From the NCBI GenBank assembly GCA_949840855.1, contig CATKYP010000043.1, forward strand, positions 1-6,960: a stretch of 6,960 bases of DNA, in the 5' to 3' direction. The DNA comes from an uncultured Bacilli bacterium. GTDB taxonomy: Bacteria; Bacillota_I; Bacilli_A; RF39; UBA660. Positions within the stretch are counted from its first letter, which is position 1. Each line of letters opens with the position of its first letter. A program made the position numbers and the translations under genes. Positions 1 to 5,840 of the stretch are shown here, one piece after another. The notes below the pieces were generated by a model, which was not told the DNA's origin, ran no database searches, and saw only the letters and a list, made by a program, of their open reading frames with translations.

Positions 1-99
1 TAAGATAAATAATAATACTATATTATAATTGCCTGATTTAAAAATAATATAACGATATTTAACCATAATAAAAAACCAGTCCATTATGATACGAACCAT
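1..99 (-). CDS. Possible 5' end of an unidentified gene running off the left edge (weak)
   Basis: After the terminator an ATG at 99 opens a frame with no stop for 33 codons to the window edge; in-frame ATGs at 84 and 66 are alternative starts. The predicted peptide has a basic, aromatic start (including MVKYRYIIF) and ends in a hydrophobic IVLLFIL stretch, as the first residues of a membrane protein might. There is no clear Shine-Dalgarno before any of the three ATGs and no convincing promoter, and AT-rich DNA often gives short open frames of Ile, Phe and Asn codons. It may equally be non-coding spacer. Confidence 0.2.
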   Translation of the reverse strand, partial: MVRIIMDWFFIMVKYRYIIFKSGNYNIVLLFIL

Positions 100-112
100 G
101 CTTAAAGATATT

Positions 113-163
113 TTAAAAAAGAAAAAATCAAGGGCAATTAAGTTCAATATAAACCCTTGATTT
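113..163 (-). terminator. Intrinsic (Rho-independent) terminator after the 3D-domain gene
   Basis: Starting 9 nt after the stop codon, the minus strand has the arm AAATCAAGGG (154-163), a 19-nt loop and the perfect complementary arm CCCTTGATTT (125-134), followed by a long T-rich run (113-127, interrupted by one C). The 10-bp stem plus U-tract is a textbook terminator for leftward transcription. On the plus strand the stem is followed only by a mixed T/A stretch, so activity in the other direction would be weak. Confidence 0.9.
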
Positions 164-172
164 CTATTTATA

Positions 173-946
173 TTATGCTTTACCTATTCTTAATACTTCA
201 AATGAAACGTTTTTGTGTACTCCATAATTTATACGAGCCCATTCCTGACTCTCTACAACTAAATCAAAAACAAATCTTCGGCCTATTCCAATATTACTAT
301 CTCCTCTATCTAAAACAATGGCATTATAAATTCCGTCTAGAGGATCATTTATCTTAATCACAGAATAAAGATAGAAGTCATTTCTACTAGCCGCTATTAT
401 ACGTACTCTACCATATTCTGGATCATTATAATACATTCCATTTGTATATATATTAAAACCACTAGCTGTCATTCCCCATTTTAATGGATCACTACTACAG
501 CAATCTCTTCCATAAGCACTCATGCTTCCTGCAAATTTATATCCCACATAGGCTTGTTCACTTGTACCAACTATAACTGTATTTGTATTTCCTACATTAG
601 TATCACTATCGTTTTTAGTTTCTAAGGAACTAACCTGTTCTACTGTCGTTGTTGTTGTTACTGATTCAGTCTTTTTTATGGCTGCTAACTTTATTTGCTC
701 TTCTTTTTTTCTCTCTTCTTCTTGTTTTAGAGCTAGCATCCGTGCCTCTTCTTCTTTTTTTCTTTTTTCCTCCTCTTCTTCTTTTTTCTTATTACTTCTA
801 TCTATAAAAACTGTTGTATTAATCATCTTTAACGAGCTTTTGGTATCAGTCTCATAACAAATTTTTTCTTCTTCTTTTGCTAGAAAAAGAGTAGTTGGTA
901 TCAGAAGTAGAAGTAGTATATTTAATATACAAATAAATTTTTTCAT
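173..946 (-). CDS. Secreted or membrane-anchored protein with charged helical stalk and C-terminal 3D (YocH/MltA-like) domain
   Basis: Probable cell-wall-acting protein of 257 residues. Residues 1-23 are a signal peptide or anchor (KK followed by a Leu/Ile-rich core). Residues ~53-92 are almost entirely Glu, Lys and Arg and should form a long charged helix. A Thr/Ser/Asn-rich linker (~94-130) leads to a C-terminal domain (~138-257) with SAYGRDCC (143-150), TASG (160-163), YGRVRIIAA (178-186), LDRGD (212-216) and FDL (227-229). That order resembles 3D domains, beta-barrel folds of peptidoglycan-active proteins such as YocH. By manual alignment the first of the three signature Asp positions is Ser187, while D213 and D228 are kept. 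There is no LysM or other recognisable wall-binding module. An ATG at 970 would add 8 residues but overlaps the -10 box. The ATG at 946 has AGGAGG 9 nt upstream. It has its own promoter and terminator. The fold assignment is fairly sure, the activity is not. Confidence 0.85.
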   Translation of the reverse strand: MKKFICILNILLLLLIPTTLFLAKEEEKICYETDTKSSLKMINTTVFIDRSNKKKEEEEEKRKKEEEARMLALKQEEERKKEEQIKLAAIKKTESVTTTTTVEQVSSLETKNDSDTNVGNTNTVIVGTSEQAYVGYKFAGSMSAYGRDCCSSDPLKWGMTASGFNIYTNGMYYNDPEYGRVRIIAASRNDFYLYSVIKINDPLDGIYNAIVLDRGDSNIGIGRRFVFDLVVESQEWARINYGVHKNVSFEVLRIGKA

Positions 947-955
947 AAGAAAATA

Positions 956-961
956 CCTCCT
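956..961 (-). promoter_or_regulatory. Ribosome binding site that fixes the start of the 3D-domain gene
   Basis: The minus strand has AGGAGG, then 9 nt, then ATG at 946. It favours that start over the in-frame ATG at 970, which would sit on the -10 element and could not be inside the transcript. Confidence 0.8.
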
Positions 962-968
962 CATCTTC

Positions 969-997
969 ATTTTAACATGCCGATTAGGAGGTTACAA
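969..997 (-). promoter_or_regulatory. Sigma-A-type promoter of the 3D-domain gene
   Basis: On the minus strand TTGTAA (992-997) and TAAAAT (969-974) are separated by exactly 17 nt, and TGT directly before the -10 box makes an extended -10. Transcription would start near 962, leaving a leader of only about 15-20 nt that still contains the AGGAGG. It lies in the 96-nt gap after the operon's last gene, so the 3D-domain gene can be expressed independently. Confidence 0.65.
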
Positions 998-1000
998 TAA

Positions 1001-1042
1001 ATGTAAATATATATCTTATGCTAATATGTAAAGTTATGTAAA
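1001..1042. repeat. Three ATGTAAA direct repeats upstream of the 3D-gene promoter
   Basis: ATGTAAA occurs on the plus strand at 1001-1007, 1026-1032 and 1036-1042, which reads TTTACAT in the direction of the gene. The last two copies are 10 bp apart, one helical turn, giving TGTAAA-N4-TGTAAA. Paired hexamers like this are typical of OmpR/PhoB-family response regulators (WalR: TGTWAH-N5-TGTWAH; PhoP: TTHACA repeats), although the spacing is one base shorter than the WalR consensus. The repeats sit about 40-80 bp upstream of the inferred transcription start. AT-rich chance occurrence cannot be excluded. Confidence 0.4.
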
Positions 1043-1813
1043 TTATCTAGCTTTCATTTCACAATCATAGCCATTTTTAATCATAGAGTTTTTTATATCA
1101 TATATATCTTGCTCAAATTCATGTTCTGGATATGTTCCACCCGCTTCTGTAAATTTTGTTAAATTATTAGTATCAATAATATTATAAGTATAATTTTCTC
1201 TCATGGTACTTATGCTACTACTACTTGAGCAACTAACATCTATTCCAGATGTTTTTTCACTTATCTCTTCTATATTTTTACATTCTAAATACTTTTCGTT
1301 AATTATTTTCTTATCTTCACTTTCTGTTATTATATTAAAAGTTGACACTTGTAATTTTTTATTAGTGAATGAGAAGTTCATTTCATAAGTCGTTTCAGTA
1401 TTATCTAATGATTTTGTCATAGAACAAGAAAGAGTACCATTAACTATTTCATTTGAGCCAGATGAAATTTTTCCTGTTTTTATTATTGATGATATATCTG
1501 GTAAAAATACAACAAAAGCAAGAACAAGAATGAAAAAGATTAGAAGCAAAAATACTTTTGTCTTACTTGGACCAATATTATCATCAAATGCTTCACTATT
1601 ATTTGCTATTTGTTTTACTTGATTAGTATTTTCAGGTGTTACTACAGCACTAACACTTGGCTGTATTACTCCTTGTTGAGGAACTGTTTGATTTACTATA
1701 TTTTGCTGATTATTTAATTGTGGATTAACATTGTTACTTACAGGACTATTTTGATTTATATTATTATTTTGAACTTGATTATTATTGGGGGTATTATTTG
1801 TATTATTATTCAT
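1043..1813 (-). CDS. Unrecognised single-pass membrane protein with Asn/Gln-rich cytoplasmic head and Cys-containing outer domain
   Basis: I do not recognise the family with confidence. The 256 residues fall into three parts. Residues 1-86 are low complexity: 20 of the first 41 are Asn, followed by Gln/Pro/Val-rich sequence. A hydrophobic span lies at about 87-104, with lysines just before it (K84, K86), predicting the N terminus inside. Residues ~115-256 form a predicted extracellular domain with four cysteines (C130, C178, C195, C251), a GTLSCSM start, alternating beta-like segments and a final NGYDCEMK. The size and layout of this outer domain vaguely recall YehR/DUF1307-type lipoproteins (a weak, memory-based resemblance). 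The start has AGAGGAGA 7 nt upstream, overlapping the end of rpe, and the gap to rpe is 14 nt, so it is probably the last gene of the operon. It occupies the place where Bacillus has thiN. No terminator is visible after it. Confidence 0.85.
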   Translation of the reverse strand: MNNNTNNTPNNNQVQNNNINQNSPVSNNVNPQLNNQQNIVNQTVPQQGVIQPSVSAVVTPENTNQVKQIANNSEAFDDNIGPSKTKVFLLLIFFILVLAFVVFLPDISSIIKTGKISSGSNEIVNGTLSCSMTKSLDNTETTYEMNFSFTNKKLQVSTFNIITESEDKKIINEKYLECKNIEEISEKTSGIDVSCSSSSSISTMRENYTYNIIDTNNLTKFTEAGGTYPEHEFEQDIYDIKNSMIKNGYDCEMKAR

Positions 1814-1827
1814 AAAATTATCTCCTC

Positions 1828-2454
1828 TTATATTCTTAAACTATCTATTTTTTCTTGAAAATTATCTGATAATATAATATAACTACCACTAACTATCATA
1901 TCTGCTTTTTTACAATAGTTAATTGTTTTATCATTTATTCCCCCATCAACATTTATTATTATATCTAATTTATATTCTTCTACTAAAGTCTTAGCTTCTT
2001 CAAGTTTTTTTTCTGTTTCTTTAATAAAAGCTTGTCCTCCTTCTCCTGGCTCTACACTCATAATTAGTATTTGCTTTATTAATGGTAAATAAGGTATAAC
2101 TTCACTAAGTGATGTATTAGGACTAATAGCAAGACCAGGCTTTATTTCATAACTTTTAATTAACTCTAAATTTTCTTTAACATTATTACTTTCAATATGA
2201 ATAGTTATATATTCAGTATTTAGACTAGCATAATCTCTTATGTAATTAGCAGAATCCTTAGTCATTAAATGAACATCTAACCTTTTTGAAGTATATTTAT
2301 AAATATTTTTCATCTCACTAAAAGGCATTGTTTTATTTTTTACAAATTTTCCATCCATTATATCTAAATGAATAAAGTCTGTATCCGTTTCATCAAGTAA
2401 TTTTAAATCTTTTGGAGGATTTTTACTACTTAAAAATGATGTGCTAATTAACAT
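1828..2454 (-). CDS. rpe: Ribulose-phosphate 3-epimerase
   Basis: TIM-barrel enzyme interconverting ribulose 5-phosphate and xylulose 5-phosphate in the pentose phosphate pathway (cytoplasm). In 208 residues (family ~215-225) the metal and catalytic set is complete: H29 and D31 in IHLDIMDG, H62 in DVHLM, and D170 in VDGGIN. Phosphate-binding segments PGEGGQ (136-141) and SGS near the C terminus are also visible. The usual N-terminal PSILS reads TSFLS, and PGFGGQ reads PGEGGQ, so this is a somewhat divergent but apparently intact member. The ATG lies 4 nt after the rsgA stop, with AGGTGA inside the final rsgA codons as ribosome binding site, implying coupling. rsgA-rpe adjacency is conserved in Bacillus. 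A related sugar-phosphate epimerase (for example allulose-6-phosphate) is less likely given the context. Confidence 0.92.
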   Translation of the reverse strand: MLISTSFLSSKNPPKDLKLLDETDTDFIHLDIMDGKFVKNKTMPFSEMKNIYKYTSKRLDVHLMTKDSANYIRDYASLNTEYITIHIESNNVKENLELIKSYEIKPGLAISPNTSLSEVIPYLPLIKQILIMSVEPGEGGQAFIKETEKKLEEAKTLVEEYKLDIIINVDGGINDKTINYCKKADMIVSGSYIILSDNFQEKIDSLRI

Positions 2455-2458
2455 ATAA

Positions 2459-3283
2459 TCACCTACCTATAAATTTTAAATAATCTTCATATCTTTCTTT
2501 TAATATTTCATTATTTCTTACAGCTTCTTTTACTCTACATTCTACTTCATTTGTATGAGAACAATCTTTATATATACAAGGAAACTTTTTAAATTCAATA
2601 AAGCTATTTTTTATTTGCTCCTTATCTAAATTATTAAAATCTATTAATGAAAAACCTGGAGTATCTAGAACTTTCCCAGAAGATATTTCATACAAAGAAA
2701 CTGTTCTTGTTGTATGTTTACCTCTTCCAAGATAGCGACTTACTTCTCCTACTTCAAGTGATAAATTCCCATCAATCTTATTTATAAGAGTAGATTTTCC
2801 CGCTCCAGTCTGTCCTGTAAAAACTGTTATTTCATCTTTTAACAATTCTTTTATTTTATCAATATTAGTATTAGATATTACAGTATATCCTAACTGCTCA
2901 TAATATGAAAGAATACTTCTTACTTTTTCTAGTTTATCTTTTTCTACTAAGTCTTCCTTTGTTATACAAATAACTGGTTTAACATTATTTATATACAAAA
3001 TTGTTAAAAATCGATCTAAAAGATTTAGAGAAAAATCTGGATTCTTAAGACTTGTAACTATAATAGCTTGAGTAATATTAGCAACTTTAGGTCGATTAAA
3101 AATATTAATTCTTGGTAAAATTTCTTCTATTACAAACTTTTCTTTAGAGAATTTACAAAAATCTCCTACTACTGGTGTAATGTTTTTATTTCTAAATATT
3201 CCTCTACATTTACAGGGAAAGGTCTCATTGTCACAACTTACGTAATGTAAATCACTAACTATTTTAACTATTTGACCTTTCAT
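2459..3283 (-). CDS. rsgA: Ribosome small-subunit-dependent GTPase RsgA (YloQ/CpgA)
   Basis: Late-stage 30S assembly factor that hydrolyses GTP on the small subunit. The 274 residues show an N-terminal OB-fold (about 1-65), then a circularly permuted GTPase in which G4 (TKED, 108-111) precedes the P-loop GQTGAGKST (157-165), switch segment GRGKHTTR (186-193) and G3 DTPG (207-210). A C-terminal zinc site C-x4-C-x-H-x5-C is formed by C236, C241, H243 and C249. These are the family hallmarks and the length is typical (~290). The ATG shares one base with the prkC stop (TAATG), with purine-rich AAGGAAG inside the end of prkC as a likely ribosome binding site. In B. subtilis this protein is a PrkC/PrpC substrate, so the coupling to prpC-prkC is functionally sensible. 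Confidence 0.96.
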   Translation of the reverse strand: MKGQIVKIVSDLHYVSCDNETFPCKCRGIFRNKNITPVVGDFCKFSKEKFVIEEILPRINIFNRPKVANITQAIIVTSLKNPDFSLNLLDRFLTILYINNVKPVICITKEDLVEKDKLEKVRSILSYYEQLGYTVISNTNIDKIKELLKDEITVFTGQTGAGKSTLINKIDGNLSLEVGEVSRYLGRGKHTTRTVSLYEISSGKVLDTPGFSLIDFNNLDKEQIKNSFIEFKKFPCIYKDCSHTNEVECRVKEAVRNNEILKERYEDYLKFIGR

Positions 3284-5097
3284 TACTTTTTTTCTTCCTT
3301 CTTGTATCCATCATCACATTTACCATCACTATTTAGACTTTTAGTATCATTTTCATCAGTCTCAGAAACACAATAATATTCCTTTTTATTTGAGTCTGTT
3401 GATGGTTTATCTTCTTTAATATCAGCTTTAGTACCTATATTAATTGTTACCTCATCGTTATTTTTAACAGTCGCTCCACTTGGTCTTGATTGACTTATTA
3501 CCTTGTCAATTAAAGTTTTATCCGTAGTTTCTTGATATTCAATGTTTAGTGTTACACACATTTCATTTGCCCAAGCTGAAACTTCTTCTTGAGTTTGGCC
3601 AGAGAATTTAGGAAATGTTACAGCATTTAACATTCTAAGAGTAATTGAATCACCGCTTTTTACTTTAGAGCCACCTGCTAGTGATTGCCATATAATAGTA
3701 TCCTGACCAATATATTTACAAGTCGAATTATCAGGATCAACTTTATCAACAGAAATTTTTATACCATAACTATCAAGAGTATCTGTTACTTCACTATAAG
3801 ATTTACCAACATAATCATCTAATGTATACTTTTTTACCCCTAATGATTTATATATGGTTATCTTAGTTCCTGTTTTTAACGTTCTTCCTGGTTCAGGATC
3901 AGTTTTGACAACATAACCTTTTTTTATCTTTGAGTCATATACTGTTTTTATTTTAGTATCTACTTCAAATCCTTTTTCTTGTAAAGTTTTTTCTGCTTTA
4001 CTAACAGTCATTTCACTAACATCTGGTACTCTAACTGATTTTGGAGCAGTTACTTTTGGTATTACAAAAATAATTACAGCAAATATTATAACTATTATAC
4101 TAGCGATTATTGATAAAATTATAATTATTCTTTTGCTTTTTTTATCTCTAGTATCTTCTATTCTCTCAGCAATTTTCTCATTATCTTCTTCTAAAGTTTC
4201 CAATCTTTTAATAGATTTAGTGTTTTCCTCATGTTCAGGATACTCATAAACATATTTTTCTTCATTCATCCTATCATCATCTAAGACTGTTAGTAAGTCA
4301 TCATGCATTATTCTAGAATCAGTATATCTATTTTTGGGATTTTTAGCAGTAGATTTTAAAATTACATTATAAACTGACATTGGAATAGCAGGATTGTCTT
4401 CATGGACATCAGGAATAGCTTCTTTCATTTGTTTTAAGGCAATTTCAACAGCATTATCACCCCTAAATGGCAATTCACCTGTTAATAATTCATAAAATAT
4501 AATTCCCATTGAATAAATATCACTTTTAATAGTTGAACCTTTTCCAGCAGCTTGTTCTGGTGGCAAATAGTGAACTGATCCCATAACTGAATTAGTCTGC
4601 GTTAATTGAGTTGAATTAAGTGCCATAGCAATACCAAAATCGGTAATTTTTATTTGTCCATCGTCTTCAATCATTATATTTTGTGGTTTTAAATCTCTAT
4701 GAATAATATAAGCATCATGAGCATGAGACATTCCATCTGTTAATTGAAGCATAATATCTATTGCCTCACTTAAAGTAAGACTCCCTCTTCTTTTTAATAA
4801 CTGTTTTAAAGTTTGTCCCTCAATATATTCCATTACAATATAGTAAATACCATCATCTTCTCCAACATCATACATCTCAACTATATTAGGATGAGAAAGA
4901 CTAGAAGCTGATAAAGCTTCTCTTTGAAAACGTCTTACGAATTTTTCATCACTTGATAGATCTCCTCTTAATATTTTTATGGCAACATTTCTATCTAAGA
5001 TAGTATCATAACCTAAATATACATTAGCCATACCACCTTCTCCAATACTACGAATTACTTCGTATCTATCATTTATCTTTTGCCCCTTTGTTATCAT
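3283..5097 (-). CDS. prkC: PASTA-domain eukaryotic-type Ser/Thr protein kinase PrkC/Stk1
   Basis: Membrane receptor kinase of 604 residues. Kinase domain at about 11-272: glycine loop GEGGMANV (19-26), Lys41 in VAIKIL, helix-C Glu60, catalytic HRD 133-135 with KPQN, DFG 153-155, activation loop with Thr163/166/168, and P+1 segment GSVHYLPPEQA (173-183). All catalytic residues are present. A charged juxtamembrane stretch (about 275-322) precedes one membrane span (324-347). Outside are three PASTA repeats at about 354-417, 423-490 and 492-556, which in this family bind peptidoglycan fragments or lipid II. A ~47-residue charged tail carries Cys576 and Cys594, which is unusual. The product phosphorylates substrates in cell-wall and translation control. 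It is coupled to prpC (TAATG) and its stop overlaps the rsgA start in the same way. Architecture and synteny match Bacillus PrkC (~650 residues). Confidence 0.97.
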   Translation of the reverse strand: MITKGQKINDRYEVIRSIGEGGMANVYLGYDTILDRNVAIKILRGDLSSDEKFVRRFQREALSASSLSHPNIVEMYDVGEDDGIYYIVMEYIEGQTLKQLLKRRGSLTLSEAIDIMLQLTDGMSHAHDAYIIHRDLKPQNIMIEDDGQIKITDFGIAMALNSTQLTQTNSVMGSVHYLPPEQAAGKGSTIKSDIYSMGIIFYELLTGELPFRGDNAVEIALKQMKEAIPDVHEDNPAIPMSVYNVILKSTAKNPKNRYTDSRIMHDDLLTVLDDDRMNEEKYVYEYPEHEENTKSIKRLETLEEDNEKIAERIEDTRDKKSKRIIIILSIIASIIVIIFAVIIFVIPKVTAPKSVRVPDVSEMTVSKAEKTLQEKGFEVDTKIKTVYDSKIKKGYVVKTDPEPGRTLKTGTKITIYKSLGVKKYTLDDYVGKSYSEVTDTLDSYGIKISVDKVDPDNSTCKYIGQDTIIWQSLAGGSKVKSGDSITLRMLNAVTFPKFSGQTQEEVSAWANEMCVTLNIEYQETTDKTLIDKVISQSRPSGATVKNNDEVTINIGTKADIKEDKPSTDSNKKEYYCVSETDENDTKSLNSDGKCDDGYKKEEKK

Positions 5098-5840
5098 TAT
5101 TCTTCACCTTCTTCATTAAGTGTTAAGTAACATACTGATATATTATCAGTACCTCCTATATTATTGGCCTCACAAATTAACTTTGCAACTTTTTCTTCAA
5201 TATTTTTATTCTCTAGTAATATTTCTTCAATAATATCCTTTTCTAGCATATTAGTTAATCCATCACTACAAAGAAGAATTGCAGTTATATCCATATCACA
5301 ATCAAAAATATCTATTTCTATTGGATCATTAGCACCAAGTGCCTTCATAAGAACATTTTTCTTTGGATGCTCTTTTGCTTCTTCTTTAGTAAGCTCACCT
5401 GCACTAACTAATAAATTAACTAAAGTATGATCATATGTTACTTTATGAAGTTTTTCATCTTTCATAACATAGCCAGAACTATCTCCAATATTTCCAAATA
5501 GAATATAGTCCTTTGTAATAATTGCAAGCACAAGTGTCGCTCCCATTCCTTTACTTTCTGGATGAGTTTTTTCATGTTGAAATATTAAAGTGTTTATTTC
5601 GTCAACACTATTTCTAATCCAATCTACAGCATCTTTCTTATCCATATTCATAAACGTTTCTTTAAAATGTTTCCCTAAGTAATTGATTGTAATACTAGAA
5701 GCTACTTCTCCTGCTGAGTGCCCTCCCATACCATCACTTACTGCCATTAACACTTCATTATCATTATTTTTAGTAATAATCAAGCTATCTTCATTATGTT
5801 CTCGTACTTTTCCAGCATCTGTTAAATAATAAGCTTTCAT
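5097..5840 (-). CDS. prpC: PP2C-type Ser/Thr protein phosphatase PrpC/Stp
   Basis: Metal-dependent PPM/PP2C phosphatase, expected to dephosphorylate PrkC and its substrates in the cytoplasm. From the chosen start the protein is 247 residues, close to the ~250 usual for PrpC/Stp. PP2C motifs appear in order: HNEDS with D18, SDGMGGH with D36, GMGATL (98-103), IGDSSGYV (118-125), DHTLV (137-141), SDGL with D193, and GGTDN with D232. The aspartates D18, D36, D193 and D232 are the expected metal ligands. The GDSR motif reads GDSS here, a minor variation. An in-frame ATG at 5873 would add 11 residues, but it lies deep inside rlmN and lacks a ribosome binding site. The ATG at 5840 has AGGAGG 4 nt upstream and forms the ATGA overlap with rlmN. 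The stop TAA shares one base with the prkC ATG (TAATG). Confidence 0.96.
   Translation of the reverse strand: MKAYYLTDAGKVREHNEDSLIITKNNDNEVLMAVSDGMGGHSAGEVASSITINYLGKHFKETFMNMDKKDAVDWIRNSVDEINTLIFQHEKTHPESKGMGATLVLAIITKDYILFGNIGDSSGYVMKDEKLHKVTYDHTLVNLLVSAGELTKEEAKEHPKKNVLMKALGANDPIEIDIFDCDMDITAILLCSDGLTNMLEKDIIEEILLENKNIEEKVAKLICEANNIGGTDNISVCYLTLNEEGEE

Noticed and set aside
157..357. Plus-strand open frame of 66 codons
   Set aside because: Lies antisense to the conserved 3D domain, partly inside the terminator stem, with no ribosome binding site; a shadow frame.
992..1006. TTACA-N5-TGTAA hairpin as a terminator of the upstream operon
   Set aside because: Only 5 AT-rich base pairs and no following T-run; it coincides with the -35 box and is better read as part of the promoter region.
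1203..1388. Plus-strand open frame of 61 codons
   Set aside because: Antisense to the outer domain of the Asn-rich membrane protein, no ribosome binding site or promoter; composition typical of a shadow.
5164..5430. Plus-strand open frame of 88 codons
   Set aside because: Antisense to conserved PP2C motifs of prpC; Ser/Ile/Phe-rich shadow of that gene.
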